The notes beneath the pieces are model-generated. The model had not been told where the DNA came from, did no database searches, and saw only the letters and a program-made list of their open reading frames with translations. This document shows positions 16,079 through 25,639 of a stretch of 39,024 nucleotides of DNA, in pieces. Made by a program: the position numbers and the translations under genes. How positions within the stretch are numbered: position 1 is the stretch's first letter; every line of letters begins with the position of its first letter. The stretch is from Verrucomicrobia subdivision 6 bacterium (GTDB lineage Bacteria > Verrucomicrobiota > Verrucomicrobiia > Methylacidiphilales > Verrucolacustridaceae), in assembly GCA_945874125.1 (NCBI GenBank), contig CAMCFB010000007.1, positions 1 to 39,024 of the forward strand. Reading direction: 5' to 3'.

Positions 16079-17449
16079 ATGAACAAACAGATCAAATTCA
16101 CGCTCCTCGCCCTTGTGGCTCTTACCCCATTGGCTTTGGCCGATAGCGATTCGGACGTTTCAGCCAAGGACACGAAGAAAATCGTGCAAAACAACTTTTT
16201 GGAAACCGAGCAGAAGGGTATCAAGCTTTCCGGTTACGTGGACGCAGGATACAGCTACAACTTCAATAGTTCAGCCAATTCGCAGGTATATGGTCGATTC
16301 GGAGAGGACAGCACGAGTCGCGGTGATTTCAATCTTTATGCGGTAAAGATTGCTTTAGAGAAAACGCTTTCGGATGAGAACAAAGCCCAAGCCGGTTTTC
16401 GGACAGATGTGATGATTGGTGAAGATGCTAATTACTTGGCGAATCGATCTTCCGGTTATTGGTATACTTCAAATATTGGTCAAAACTCAAATAGCCTTTT
16501 TCTAGAACAAGCCTATTTATCGATCCGCGCTCCCGTAGGGAATGGGTGGGATTTTAAAGTTGGTAAGTTCGTGTCGATTCTTGGGTATGAAGTGATTGAG
16601 CGCCCTGCAAACATGAACGTTACATACGGACTTCTGTGGCAGCAGTTCCCGCTTTATTACACGGGAGTATTGTCTTCTTATAAGTTTGATGAATATCTTG
16701 ATGCAAAGTTAGGCGTGGTTAATGGATCAAATACCGACAACAACACAACCACCGGTGGTTACAATGGGATTGGATCTTCTGGTGACGGCTGCGCGGTTTT
16801 GGCGGCTCTGAATGTGACCGCCCCTGCGAATAATGCGAACTGGAGTAATAACTTTCAGTGGAGTACTAACCCAGAAAATAATACGGCAGCAGTATCCTCC
16901 GATAATCTTGGTAACGTCTACAGTAGCATGCCGAATGGACAACTGGATGCGTCTTCAGGAACGGGTTATGTGTTTATTTACAACTCTTGGGGTAACTGGG
17001 TGCCCAAGTTTGCCGATGATAAACTCCTTCTGGCGTTTAATTCTGTTTTAGGCACGGCGAATACAAGCGGCTGGGGTGGGACGACCTGGTATGGAGCTGG
17101 CGCGTATGCAAAATACGAAATCAATAACTGGTTTCATCTTGCGAGCCGAGGCGAGTATTTGGGCGGCAATAATGGCAATAAAACATCTACTACCAGCGCT
17201 TATTACGACCAACTAGGTGGTTCAAATTATATCTACAGTCTTGCTTGGTGGGAATATACTTTAACAGCTGGTTTTAATGTAATAGATAATCTTATGATAC
17301 GAGCTGAGTATCGTCTTGATTGGGGAAACTCTTCAACTGGGGGGGCTACAAGTACTACCTCTGCCACTATCCCAGTTAACTACCTCCCAGCAAACAGAGG
17401 ATCAGGCCCATCTCACTACGCTGGGGCTGAAATCGTTTACAGCTTCTAA
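16079..17449 (+). CDS. Outer-membrane beta-barrel porin (BBP2-like)
   Basis: 456 residues. A signal peptide ends at PLALA-DS near residue 21. The mature part starts IKLSGYVDAGYSYNFNSS and alternates short amphipathic strands with Asn/Ser/Gly-rich loops. It ends in an aromatic C-terminal strand (HYAGAEIVYSF) with terminal Phe, the usual barrel-assembly signal. The pattern 'FLEQAYLSIRAPVGNGWDFKVGKF' (read as separate strands) fits the putative porin-2 family. A role in passive nutrient uptake is inferred. The gene is visibly richer in A and T than its neighbours, with asparagine-rich loops, and has a strong promoter, suggesting high expression. Confidence 0.85.
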   Translation: MNKQIKFTLLALVALTPLALADSDSDVSAKDTKKIVQNNFLETEQKGIKLSGYVDAGYSYNFNSSANSQVYGRFGEDSTSRGDFNLYAVKIALEKTLSDENKAQAGFRTDVMIGEDANYLANRSSGYWYTSNIGQNSNSLFLEQAYLSIRAPVGNGWDFKVGKFVSILGYEVIERPANMNVTYGLLWQQFPLYYTGVLSSYKFDEYLDAKLGVVNGSNTDNNTTTGGYNGIGSSGDGCAVLAALNVTAPANNANWSNNFQWSTNPENNTAAVSSDNLGNVYSSMPNGQLDASSGTGYVFIYNSWGNWVPKFADDKLLLAFNSVLGTANTSGWGGTTWYGAGAYAKYEINNWFHLASRGEYLGGNNGNKTSTTSAYYDQLGGSNYIYSLAWWEYTLTAGFNVIDNLMIRAEYRLDWGNSSTGGATSTTSATIPVNYLPANRGSGPSHYAGAEIVYSF

Positions 17450-17478
17450 ATCGATTTCTGGTTTCGAAGAAAACCCTT

Positions 17479-17504
17479 GAAGGCTTCGGCTTCCCGCGGT
17501 TTTT
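17479..17504 (+). terminator. Possible terminator after the porin gene
   Basis: A short stem closing a TTCG tetraloop (AGGC-TTCG-GCTT, around 17480-17492) is followed by CCCGCGG and five Ts at 17500-17504. The stem is only four pairs with one G-T pair, so this is weak. Confidence 0.3.
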
Positions 17505-17524
17505 GCGTATGATGCGATTAGTTG

Positions 17525-17553
17525 GAAAAAGCGATCACTTTGGTTAGTGATCG
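17525..17553 (-). terminator. Rho-independent terminator after the CDGSH gene
   Basis: CGATCACT (17532-17539) and AGTGATCG (17546-17553) form an 8-bp stem around a six-base loop. Read on the minus strand, the stem is followed by GCTTTTT. It lies six bases beyond the stop codon of the minus-strand CDGSH gene. Confidence 0.75.
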
Positions 17554-17558
17554 AAGCT

Positions 17559-17783
17559 TTAGCCCTTGTGAGAGCCGTCGCAGAAGGGGGAGTTCTTTGT
17601 TTTACCGCACCCGCAGGCCCAGATCGGACCGTCTTTTTCTATCGTAATCACTTTAGGAGCTTTGCCTGACCCTTTGTGGGAGCCGTCGCAGTACGGAGGG
17701 TTCTTGCTTTGCCCGCAGGTGCAAAAAGCGAGGGTTTGACCGGATTTCACTTCGATTTTGTAAGGAGAGGATTGCCAGCTCAT
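17559..17783 (-). CDS. Double CDGSH iron-sulfur protein
   Basis: 74 residues, almost entirely two CDGSH motifs. The first has Cys21, Cys23, Cys32 and His36 (CTCGQSKNPPYCDGSH). The second has Cys57, Cys59, Cys68 and His72 (CGCGKTKNSPFCDGSH). Each motif should hold a 2Fe-2S cluster with three-Cys/one-His ligation, as in mitoNEET-like proteins. There is no signal or membrane segment, so the protein is cytoplasmic. Single-chain tandem CDGSH proteins are known as redox or cluster-transfer proteins, but the partner here is unknown. A clear terminator follows. Confidence 0.92.
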   Translation of the reverse strand: MSWQSSPYKIEVKSGQTLAFCTCGQSKNPPYCDGSHKGSGKAPKVITIEKDGPIWACGCGKTKNSPFCDGSHKG

Positions 17784-17833
17784 GGGTTCATCATTGAACA
17801 GTCATTGGAGAATGAAAGTTCAAACTGCGAAAG

Positions 17834-17861
17834 GTGGAAAGTGGAAGGTGGAAGGCGGGAG
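17834..17861. repeat. Heptanucleotide tandem repeat GTGGAAN
   Basis: GTGGAA recurs at 17834, 17841 and 17848 with a seven-base period, followed by a degenerate GGCGGGA. It sits in the 86-base gap between the HAD-Nudix stop and the CDGSH start. It may vary in copy number. Confidence 0.6.
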
Positions 17862-17869
17862 GGCGTGTC

Positions 17870-18907
17870 TTACCGATTCTTCTTATACCAATCGAGAAGG
17901 ATGCGGGTTGGTATATTCAGGGGCAGTTGATAGCACTCTTCCAACGTGCACCAACGGTACTCGTCGGCCTCTTCGTTTAGGGTGACGTGATGTTTTTGGG
18001 TGTAGGCAATATAGTTTAGGAGAACGAAGTGGGCCGGCTTGTAGAACTCTTTTGAGCGGATGCAGTCCTGAGCCAAAGCAAACCGAATGTTGCGAATCGG
18101 TAGGCCTGTCTCCTCCATGATTTCGCGGTGCAGAGCCTCTTCGGAGGTTTCTCCACCCTTGATCTTACCGCCCGGAATTCCCCACAAGCCCGACCATTTA
18201 AGCGTATGGACCATGAGAAGTTTTTCTTCCGGACCCACGATTAAGGCTCCCACGGTCGGAGTAGGAGGAAGCGCTTCAGGTGAGGATTGGCGCTGCAGGA
18301 TCTCCATGACCCCAAACATGTCTTGGGCCACGTGGTCAGGCAGAGATCGTTGTAGTTTTTTTAACGAGTCGTAGCCGGTGAGGACGGCGCAGGAGCGTAT
18401 ATTCCCGAAACGGGCGGTTTCGATGTCGTGCTCCATATCCCCGACAAAGAGGGTTTCGTCGGGACGCAGGTGGTGATTGGCCAAGATCGAATGAATGGCC
18501 TCACGTTTATCGACGACCCCGGCGTAGAGATGGTGGAAGTAGTGTTGGACCCCCAGGCGCTTGGCCTGATGAAGGAAATCTTCCTGGACGACGCTACTTA
18601 AAAGAAAAGTGGGGAGCTGATTGTCGTGGCAATATTGCAGGATCTCCTTGGCACCAGGGAGGAGAGAGACGGTGTGGTGGTTTTCTCGAAAAACTTTGCG
18701 AAATATCTTTTCCAATCCCTCGAGGGCAACGCCCGGCAGGTACTCTTCGTAAAATCCTTTGTAAGGTAGGTAGAACTTTTCCCGAAATGTTTCTCGGTCA
18801 AAGAGAGGTTTGCCGTGGAGGCCAAAGACGTGGTTGGTGGCGGTCAGGACTGGGGTGAGGTCGTCGACCAAGGTGCCCGACCAGTCGAAGATGAGATTGC
18901 GAATCAC
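17870..18907 (-). CDS. HAD-family phosphatase fused to a Nudix hydrolase
   Basis: 345 residues from a GTG start. Residues 1-205 are a HAD domain with a cap. Motif I reads DWSGT (8-12), motif II is LLSS near 103, and motif III is the acidic FVGDMEHD (155-161). The second aspartate usual in motif I (DxDxT) is serine here, so phosphatase chemistry may be weakened or altered, as in other non-canonical HADs. Residues 215-345 are a Nudix domain with a full box: Gly247, Glu253, Arg261-Glu262, Glu265-Glu266 and Gly268. A Nudix enzyme would cleave a nucleoside diphosphate derivative. The HAD could act on the product, but the substrate is unknown. Confidence 0.85.
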   Translation of the reverse strand: MIRNLIFDWSGTLVDDLTPVLTATNHVFGLHGKPLFDRETFREKFYLPYKGFYEEYLPGVALEGLEKIFRKVFRENHHTVSLLPGAKEILQYCHDNQLPTFLLSSVVQEDFLHQAKRLGVQHYFHHLYAGVVDKREAIHSILANHHLRPDETLFVGDMEHDIETARFGNIRSCAVLTGYDSLKKLQRSLPDHVAQDMFGVMEILQRQSSPEALPPTPTVGALIVGPEEKLLMVHTLKWSGLWGIPGGKIKGGETSEEALHREIMEETGLPIRNIRFALAQDCIRSKEFYKPAHFVLLNYIAYTQKHHVTLNEEADEYRWCTLEECYQLPLNIPTRILLDWYKKNR

Positions 18908-18938
18908 TCCGCCATCTTGGCTTAACCAAACTCAAAGA

Positions 18939-19340
18939 TCACCAGATTTTGGTTAACTTTGCTTCGATGATTTTCTGATCCATGGTGGCCAAGGGGAGAT
19001 GCTTGTTCCGAGCGGTCGCCACGATGAGGCGATCGGCCGGATCTTGATGGAAGGCAGCGGGCAGGCGTCCCACTTCGGCGGCGACGCTGGGTGAAATGGG
19101 GCAGAGCTGAACCACGGCGGGGGAAGCGGCCAAAGCCAACCAAGACTCAGCATCCTGATCGATCACCAGACGACCCTTGGAGATCAGAAGAGAGGCCTCC
19201 CAAAGGCTAATGTCTGCCAAAAAGGGACGCTCGTTGGGTGGGTAAGAATCAAGAGCCACGCGCCTTGGTTTGGGTAGTCGTGGATCCTCGAGAATCCACC
19301 AGATCCAGATATGGGTGTCGAGAAGGGGGGGTGAATTCAA
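18939..19340 (-). CDS. VapC-type PIN-domain toxin
   Basis: 133 residues. The PIN-domain acidic set is present: Asp8 (LLDTHIWIW), Glu48 (ISLWEASLL), Asp103 (DPADRLIVATA) and Asp121 (LATMDQKI). These bind the metal ions for RNA cleavage. The TTG start overlaps the antitoxin's TGA as TTGA, so the toxin depends on translation of the antitoxin. The order antitoxin then toxin is standard for type II modules. The RNA target is not predictable from sequence. Confidence 0.9.
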   Translation of the reverse strand: MNSPPLLDTHIWIWWILEDPRLPKPRRVALDSYPPNERPFLADISLWEASLLISKGRLVIDQDAESWLALAASPAVVQLCPISPSVAAEVGRLPAAFHQDPADRLIVATARNKHLPLATMDQKIIEAKLTKIW

Positions 19341-19561
19341 CGCAGAGCCTCGATGTCGGAATCGTGAATGACGTGGGCGAATGGGTTTCCTTTTAACTCT
19401 CCTCGTCCCGCCAAAGCTTTCCAGGGGAGAGTTGGGTACTCTGGAACCAAACGAACCACTTTTTTACCGTGCTTGGATATGACGATGGGGTGACCCGTTT
19501 TCTGAACCTGATCGATAAGCGCCAAACATTTAGCCTTAAATTCGGTCGCTGTGATCGTCAT
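19337..19561 (-). CDS. Phd/YefM-family antitoxin
   Basis: 74 residues. The opening ITATEFKAKCLALIDQVQKT and HPIVISKHGKKVVRLVP match the DNA-binding half of Phd/YefM antitoxins. The C-terminal part, which would wrap the toxin, is divergent. It would neutralise the PIN toxin and repress the operon through the inverted repeat just before its start codon. Confidence 0.88.
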   Translation of the reverse strand: MTITATEFKAKCLALIDQVQKTGHPIVISKHGKKVVRLVPEYPTLPWKALAGRGELKGNPFAHVIHDSDIEALR

Positions 19562-19590
19562 ATGACCAGTATGTCTGGCTGGTCATTATA
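19562..19590 (-). promoter_or_regulatory. Toxin-antitoxin promoter and operator
   Basis: Read on the minus strand, a perfect TATAAT lies at 19590-19585. Immediately downstream, ATGACCAG and CTGGTCAT (19562-19569 and 19579-19586) form an inverted repeat with 8-bp arms that ends at the antitoxin start. An operator overlapping the -10 and transcription start fits autorepression. The -35 is poor. Confidence 0.7.
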
Positions 19591-19627
19591 GGCAAGATCA
19601 AAAAAGCGTTCAGGAGTAACCCAAAAA

Positions 19628-22600
19628 TTAAGAGTGATAATCTTGGAGAGCGCAGACTGACAGACCCGTGGCACGAAGGGAGCGGATGCCCTCGAGGCTG
19701 GCCTGGGCCGCGGCGATGGTGGTCATGACGGGGATCTTGTTTCTGAGGGCAGAGGTTCGGATTTGGATCTCCTCCGATCGGGCAACCGCGCCCGCGGGGG
19801 TATTGATGACCAGAGTAATCTCCTTGTTCTTTATGAGGTCGATCACATTGGGACGTCCTTCGGAAAGCTTCAGCAGTGGCGTAACGGGAATCTTGGCATC
19901 CGCTAATTTACGGGCTGTCCCGGAACTAGAAACAATTTTGAAACCGAGCTCGTGCAGACCTTGACCGATTTGGACCGCAGCATCTTTGTCCATCTCGCGG
20001 ACGCTGAGAAAAACGGTGCCCGAGGTCGGCAGGGGTGGCTGGGCGGCCATTTGGGCTTTGGCGTAGGCCAAGCCGAAAGAGCGGTCGATCCCCATGACCT
20101 CCCCGGTTGATTTCATCTCTGGGCCCAGTAGGATGTCTGTGCCCGGGAATCGGGCAAAAGGAAACACAGCCTCTTTCACGGAAAAGAACTTTGGGATGAT
20201 TTCCGTGGTAAATCCTAGCTCTGGCAAAGTTTTGCCGGCCATGACGAGGGAGGCGATCTTGGCCAAAGGTTTGCCAATGGCTTTACTGACGAAGGGAACG
20301 GTGCGGGAGGCTCGTGGGTTCACCTCCAGCACGTAAATGATGTCTTTTTGCACGGCGAACTGGATATTCATCAAGCCTTGAACCTTTAATTCTCGGGCGA
20401 GGGCGAGGGTGGCCCGACGGATTTCCTCTAAAACCTTTTTCGATAAGGATCGGCTCGGAATGACGCAGGCGCTATCGCCGGAGTGAATCCCGGCCTGTTC
20501 GATATGCTCCATGACAGCGCCGATAACCGCATCCTTGCCGTCCGACACACAGTCGACATCCACTTCGGTGGCGTCCTCGAGGAACCGGTCGAGCAAGATG
20601 GGTCGACCCGGTGCGACTTCGGTGCACTCCTTCATGTAGCTGCGAATTTCATCCTCGGAGTAGACGATCCGCATGGCCCGACCGCCTAGCACGAAAGAGG
20701 GTCGGAGAAGAAGCGGGAAACCGATCTTTTTCGCGGTAACCAAGGCTTCCTCCGTGGTGGTGGCGGTCCCGTTGGGCGGTTGGCGAAGCCCTAGCTTATC
20801 CAACATGGCGGAAAAGAGTTTTCGATCCTCGGCCCGTTCGATCGATTCGACCGAGGTCCCAAGAATCCGCACACCAGCCGCCTGCAGTTCGGCGGCCAGA
20901 TTGAGTGGGGTCTGGCCACCAAACTGGACGATGACTCCCTTGACTAGGTCATCTTTGTTCTCAGCCCGATAGATATGGATGACGTCCTCGGTGGTGAGAG
21001 GTTCAAAATACAGCTTGTCCGATGTGTCGTAATCGGTGGAAACGGTTTCAGGATTCGAGTTAACCATGATGGTTTCAAATCCATCGTCACGCAGGGCAAA
21101 GCTGGCGTGGACGCAGCAGTAGTCGAATTCGATACCCTGACCGATTCGGTTCGGACCGCCCCCCAAAATGATAATCTTGGGTTTCTTAGTCGGGCGAGAT
21201 TCGTCGTCGTCCACATCGTAGGTGGAGTAGTAGTACGGGGTATAAGCCTCAAACTCCGCCGCGCACGTATCGACGAGGCGATAGGAGGGATGAATTGCAT
21301 TTTTCTCCCGCCAGGCTCGGATTGCTCGGGTGCGGGTGACCAGTTCCTCGGTCGGTCCAGGAAGAGTGCGAGCGAGATCGGCATCGGAGAGGCCCACTTG
21401 TCGGGTTTGCCGAAGATGAGGAACAGCCGAAACGTTGCCCAACCAATTTTCCTTTTGCAGTCTTTGGGCTGAGTCGGTGATCTGCTTTAGATTATCAAGG
21501 AACCAAGGATCGATTCGGGTGATTTCATGAATTCGCTCGACCGACCAGCCTTGGTTTAGGGCGTGGCTGAGGTACCAAATTCTCGCAGGGTGGGGGGTTC
21601 GGAGTTGCCGGGTGAGCTGCTCCTCTGAAATCGGCGGCGTATGCGCACCGAGGTCGAGTCGACCTTCCCTCCCTTTGATATCGAGTGACCGGAGCGCTTT
21701 CATAAATGATTCTTGGAAAGTTCGGCCGATTCCCATGGCCTCGCCCACACTTTTCATTGAAGTGGTCAAGACCGCCTCGGCCCCAGGGAACTTTTCGAAG
21801 GTAAAGCGGGGAATCTTGGTCACGACGTAGTCGAGGGTGGGCTCGAACGAGGCGGGGGTGTTGCGCGTGATATCGTTTTTGAGTTCATCGAGGGTGTAAC
21901 CGACGGCGAGTTTCGCGGCAATCTTGGCGATGGGATAGCCGGTGGCTTTCGAGGCTAAAGCGGATGAGCGAGAGACGCGGGGGTTCATTTCAATAACGAT
22001 CATCCGCCCGGTCTGCGGGTAAACGGCGAACTGGATATTGGAGCCACCTGTTTCCACTCCGATTTCGCGAATCACCGCAAAGGAGGCATCCCGCATGCGT
22101 TGGTATTCTCGGTCGGTCAGAGTTTGGGCGGGGGCCACGGTGATGCTATCCCCGGTATGAACACCCATGGGATCAAAGTTTTCGATCGAGCAGATGATGA
22201 CACAGTTATCGGCGTGATCCCGCATCACCTCCATTTCGTACTCTTTCCAGCCGAGAAGGGATTCTTCCACCAGAATTTCAGAGGTGGGGGAGGCGTCGAG
22301 CCCAGAAGCAGCAAACTTTTCGAACTCTTCGCGGTTGTAGGCGATCCCGCCCCCGGTACCGCCCAAAGTAAAGGCAGGGCGGATAATGAGGGGAAACGTC
22401 CCGATCTTGATCATGGCAGCGTGGGCCTCCTCCATGGTGTGGGCCGTGGCGGAGCGGGCACACTCCAGCCCAATTTTTGCCATACACTCCTTAAAGAGCT
22501 GGCGATCCTCCCCTTTGCGAATGGCCTCCACTTGAGCCCCGATCATTTTGACGTTGTGTTTGGTCAGAGCACCCGATTCGTGCAGAGCCATGGCAGTGTT

Positions 22601-22888
22601 CAAGGCGGTTTGGCCGCCAAGAGTGGGGAGGAGTGCGTCTGGCTTCTCCTTGGCGATGATCTTTTCGACGACCTCGGGAGTGATCGGTTCGATGTAGGTG
22701 CGATCAGCGAATTCGGGATCGGTCATAATCGTGGCGGGGTTGCTGTTGACCAAAATGACCTTATAGCCCTCTTCCCGGAGAGCTTTGCAGGCTTGGACCC
22801 CGGAGTAGTCGAACTCGCAGGCTTGGCCGATGATGATGGGGCCGGAGCCGATGATGAGAATCGATTTTAGGTCGGTCCGGCGTGGCAT
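19628..22888 (-). CDS. carB: Carbamoyl-phosphate synthase large subunit
   Basis: 1086 residues, full length. It has two homologous halves, each opening with the nucleotide-binding stretch ([20 protein letters not shown] in the first; [16 protein letters not shown] in the second) and each with an ATP-grasp domain. A C-terminal MGS-like regulatory domain holds [17 protein letters not shown] and LVINTPAGA. It makes carbamoyl phosphate from bicarbonate, ammonia and two ATP for pyrimidine and arginine synthesis, with a small subunit (carA) that is not in the window. A TATTCT hexamer lies seven bases upstream of the ATG and there is no Shine-Dalgarno. Confidence 0.97.
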   Translation of the reverse strand: MPRRTDLKSILIIGSGPIIIGQACEFDYSGVQACKALREEGYKVILVNSNPATIMTDPEFADRTYIEPITPEVVEKIIAKEKPDALLPTLGGQTALNTAMALHESGALTKHNVKMIGAQVEAIRKGEDRQLFKECMAKIGLECARSATAHTMEEAHAAMIKIGTFPLIIRPAFTLGGTGGGIAYNREEFEKFAASGLDASPTSEILVEESLLGWKEYEMEVMRDHADNCVIICSIENFDPMGVHTGDSITVAPAQTLTDREYQRMRDASFAVIREIGVETGGSNIQFAVYPQTGRMIVIEMNPRVSRSSALASKATGYPIAKIAAKLAVGYTLDELKNDITRNTPASFEPTLDYVVTKIPRFTFEKFPGAEAVLTTSMKSVGEAMGIGRTFQESFMKALRSLDIKGREGRLDLGAHTPPISEEQLTRQLRTPHPARIWYLSHALNQGWSVERIHEITRIDPWFLDNLKQITDSAQRLQKENWLGNVSAVPHLRQTRQVGLSDADLARTLPGPTEELVTRTRAIRAWREKNAIHPSYRLVDTCAAEFEAYTPYYYSTYDVDDDESRPTKKPKIIILGGGPNRIGQGIEFDYCCVHASFALRDDGFETIMVNSNPETVSTDYDTSDKLYFEPLTTEDVIHIYRAENKDDLVKGVIVQFGGQTPLNLAAELQAAGVRILGTSVESIERAEDRKLFSAMLDKLGLRQPPNGTATTTEEALVTAKKIGFPLLLRPSFVLGGRAMRIVYSEDEIRSYMKECTEVAPGRPILLDRFLEDATEVDVDCVSDGKDAVIGAVMEHIEQAGIHSGDSACVIPSRSLSKKVLEEIRRATLALARELKVQGLMNIQFAVQKDIIYVLEVNPRASRTVPFVSKAIGKPLAKIASLVMAGKTLPELGFTTEIIPKFFSVKEAVFPFARFPGTDILLGPEMKSTGEVMGIDRSFGLAYAKAQMAAQPPLPTSGTVFLSVREMDKDAAVQIGQGLHELGFKIVSSSGTARKLADAKIPVTPLLKLSEGRPNVIDLIKNKEITLVINTPAGAVARSEEIQIRTSALRNKIPVMTTIAAAQASLEGIRSLRATGLSVCALQDYHS

Positions 22889-22961
22889 GGAGTGGAGAAT
22901 AAAGAAAAGAGATCGTTCTAGAAGGAAGAATTACAGAATCATAGCCAACCGCTGTGAAAAA

Positions 22962-23735
22962 TTAGGCAGGCAAGGGGAACCAGTGCAAAAGGGCTTCGGC
23001 GATGCCCGCGCCGGCTTCTCGCTGGGCAAGGTAGCCGCCCTCTTTTTTGACCTGAGTAAGGACATCTGGAACGGAGTTCGAAGGGCAGGCGAGGTAGTGG
23101 CCGAACTTTCGTTGCAACATCGGCAGGTCGTTGAGGTTGTCGCCCGCAATAAAAGTGGAGGAGGGAGCGAGATCGAGCAGCTTCTGAATTTCGGCCAGGC
23201 AGGATCCTTTATGGTAATCCACGTGGGCAAAGCGAAAGTAGGGACCGTTTCGCACCGTCGAGATTTCGGGGTGCTCCCGGATAATTTCGTTCACTAAGGC
23301 GTCAGTTCGATCGATACTTTTTTGGGAGCCCGCCACTAAGCCAATGGCTCCCGCGTCGGGAATTACGGTGACTTCATCGGTTGATCCGATCTCGCGTTCG
23401 ATCCTTTCCAGAAGGGCGCCGTGGCGGCCGAAGAGGGCTTGATGGGTCTCGGTGCAGCACTTGTTCCAAGCCTCTAAAGATTGCGCCTCGCCCTCCTTGA
23501 TCTGGTGAATCTCCCGCTCCACTGTAATAATCCAATCGGGCATGGTGGGGGCCTGATGAAAGACGAGGGCCTCCCGCAAGCTCTCCCAAGATCGGCCCGT
23601 AGCAATCACCCAGGCAATTTCCGCCTTTTTTCTTGATTGGCTGAGCCAGCGAAAGAATTCCGGGGCGAGAGGTTCTTCGGGATTTTCCCCCGCGAGAGTT
23701 CCATCGAAATCGGTGCAGACGAGAAGCGCCTTCAA
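22962..23735 (-). CDS. HAD-IIB phosphatase, sucrose-phosphatase-like
   Basis: 257 residues. Motif I is TDFDGTLAG, motif II is VIATGRSWESL, and motif III/IV is FIAGDNLNDLPML, matching the Cof/sucrose-6-phosphatase branch of HAD enzymes. A cap domain lies between. It should hydrolyse a small phosphorylated metabolite, but the substrate is not known. The TTG start overlaps the rsmE TGA as TTGA, so it is the last gene of the grpE-dnaJ-rsmE operon. Confidence 0.85.
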   Translation of the reverse strand: MKALLVCTDFDGTLAGENPEEPLAPEFFRWLSQSRKKAEIAWVIATGRSWESLREALVFHQAPTMPDWIITVEREIHQIKEGEAQSLEAWNKCCTETHQALFGRHGALLERIEREIGSTDEVTVIPDAGAIGLVAGSQKSIDRTDALVNEIIREHPEISTVRNGPYFRFAHVDYHKGSCLAEIQKLLDLAPSSTFIAGDNLNDLPMLQRKFGHYLACPSNSVPDVLTQVKKEGGYLAQREAGAGIAEALLHWFPLPA

Positions 23736-24472
23736 TGGGGAAGGTTAAACTCGTAGTGCAGAACCGAGGCAAGAAAGAGTGAGGCCGTCTCGGAGCGAAG
23801 CACAAGGGGTCCGAGAGAGGCAGGCTGAAATCCAGCGGAGCGGGCTCGACCGATCTCGGCGGGGGTAAAATCCCCCTCGGGTCCGATGAGAAGATCGAGG
23901 GATGGTGTCTTGGTGCCTTGCCTAGCCGCGGCGATCAGGACGGGCAAAGGTTTTGCCTCTGGCTGAAGGGAACCGATGATTCGACCCGTCGGTAGGGCGG
24001 GGTCGGGTGAGGCGAGAAAGTGATCGAGGGAGGCGGTCTCATGAATCTTTGGAAGCCAGTTTTGGCCGGACTGCTTGCAGGCGGAGAGCGCGATCGATTC
24101 CCACCGGCTCGAGATACGCTTTTCGCCAGAGGGCTTGGTGACGGATCGTTCTGAGGCAATGGGCCAAATTTCGGTCACACCTAGCTCGGTCAGCTTCTGA
24201 ATCAAAAGATCCATTCCCGCAGGCTTGATCAGAGCTTGGCCGAATCGGACGCGGCAAGGGAGAGGTGGGGTGCGGGTAGCAGAAAGAGTTTGGTAGGAGA
24301 CGGCACGGGAGGAGACCTCGGTCAATCGAACTCGGGCTTCATTTCCTTTCCCGTCAAAAACTGCCGCCGAGTCGCCCGGGCGAAGCCGAAGGACATCGTT
24401 CGCATGATGGGACTCTTCTTCCGACAAGGTGCCGGAGGACAGGTTTGGGTTATAAAAGCGGTGGCCAGGCAC
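23732..24472 (-). CDS. rsmE: 16S rRNA (uracil-1498-N3)-methyltransferase
   Basis: 246 residues from a GTG. An N-terminal PUA-like domain opens HRFYNPN and includes HHANDVLRLRPGD. The SPOUT methyltransferase domain contains KLTELGVTEIWPI, ERSVTK and the knot motif LLIGPEGDFTPAEI...LGPLVLRSETAS. It methylates U1498 in the small-subunit decoding site. It follows dnaJ by three bases. The dnaJ-rsmE (formerly yqeU) pairing is common in bacteria. Confidence 0.94.
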   Translation of the reverse strand: MPGHRFYNPNLSSGTLSEEESHHANDVLRLRPGDSAAVFDGKGNEARVRLTEVSSRAVSYQTLSATRTPPLPCRVRFGQALIKPAGMDLLIQKLTELGVTEIWPIASERSVTKPSGEKRISSRWESIALSACKQSGQNWLPKIHETASLDHFLASPDPALPTGRIIGSLQPEAKPLPVLIAAARQGTKTPSLDLLIGPEGDFTPAEIGRARSAGFQPASLGPLVLRSETASLFLASVLHYEFNLPH

Positions 24473-24475
24473 GGA

Positions 24476-25636
24476 TCAAACCTGGAAAAGTTTCTTCGCC
24501 CTCTCGAGAAAGGAGTGCCCCTCGGGATGGGTATGTTCATCACAAAGTTTGGCAAAACGCTCGAGGGCGTCTTTTTGGGCTGCATTTAAGTGTTTTGGAA
24601 TCTCCACCTGAATTCGAATATGCAGATCGCCTCGGCCACGTCCCGATACCGCAGGAACCCCCTGACCCCGAATGCGAAAGATTTTATCGGCGGTGGTGCC
24701 AGCAGGAATCTTGAGTTTCATTTCCCCGTCCAGGCTGGGGATGCTGATTTCCGCGCCGAGGGCCAGCTGAGTGAAAGAAACGGGAACATCACAGGTGAGA
24801 TCGTTCTCTTCCCGATCGAAGACGGGGTGGGCGGCGACGGTGAGCACGACATATAGGTCACCCGCTGGGCCGCCACGGGAGCCGGCCTCCCCTTGGCCAA
24901 CCGAGCGGAGGCGCGAGCCGGTATCGACGCCCGCGGGGATCTTGAGTTTGATGCGAGCATTTTCCTCCACGCGACCTTCGCCCCGACACGACTTGCACGG
25001 GTTTTGAATCGCTTGGCCGGTGCCGCCGCACTTGGGGCACGTCTGGGCAATGGAGAAGAAGCCACGGCTGACCGCAACCTGGCCCTGTCCTCGGCAGGTG
25101 GAACAGGTGCTGGCTTTCGAGCCGGGAGCCGCGCCCGATCCGTCGCAAGTGGAGCAGGGGGCAGGCCGCCGGATGGTAATCTCCTTTTCGCAACCTCGGA
25201 CCGCGTCCATAAAATCGATCTCCAAGTCGTAGCGAAGATCGGAGCCCTGATTGGACCGACTACCACGCCGACCTCCGCCGCCTCCGGTAAAGGCGCTTTC
25301 AAAAATGTCGCCAAAAATACCCGCGCCGCCCCCTCCCGAATTGAAGACTTCCCGAAATACTTCGAAAGGATCGTGAAAGCCGCCCGCCCCGCCCATGCCG
25401 GATCCAGGAGCGAAGGCGCGATGTCCGTACCGATCGTAGGCATCTCTCTTTGGCTGATCCGACAGTACCTCATACGCTTCGCCAATTTCCTTAAACTTTT
25501 CTTCGGCCTTTTTATCTCCCTTGTGTTTGTCGGGGTGATGTTGCACGGCCAATTTGCGATAAGCTTTTTTGATCTCCTCCGCGGTCGAGGAGCGGGAGAC
25601 GCCCAAAACTTCGTAGTAATCTTTTTTGGCAGACAC
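24476..25636 (-). CDS. dnaJ: Chaperone DnaJ
   Basis: 386 residues from a GTG. The J domain holds His34-Pro35-Asp36, needed to stimulate DnaK. A Gly/Phe region with [10 protein letters not shown] and [10 protein letters not shown] follows. There are four CxxCxGxG zinc repeats ([32 protein letters not shown]) and the C-terminal substrate domain with QGEAGSRGG and [11 protein letters not shown]. It is a type I DnaJ. It follows grpE by three bases; dnaK itself is not in the window. Confidence 0.97.
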   Translation of the reverse strand: MSAKKDYYEVLGVSRSSTAEEIKKAYRKLAVQHHPDKHKGDKKAEEKFKEIGEAYEVLSDQPKRDAYDRYGHRAFAPGSGMGGAGGFHDPFEVFREVFNSGGGGAGIFGDIFESAFTGGGGGRRGSRSNQGSDLRYDLEIDFMDAVRGCEKEITIRRPAPCSTCDGSGAAPGSKASTCSTCRGQGQVAVSRGFFSIAQTCPKCGGTGQAIQNPCKSCRGEGRVEENARIKLKIPAGVDTGSRLRSVGQGEAGSRGGPAGDLYVVLTVAAHPVFDREENDLTCDVPVSFTQLALGAEISIPSLDGEMKLKIPAGTTADKIFRIRGQGVPAVSGRGRGDLHIRIQVEIPKHLNAAQKDALERFAKLCDEHTHPEGHSFLERAKKLFQV

Positions 25637-25639
25637 GGC

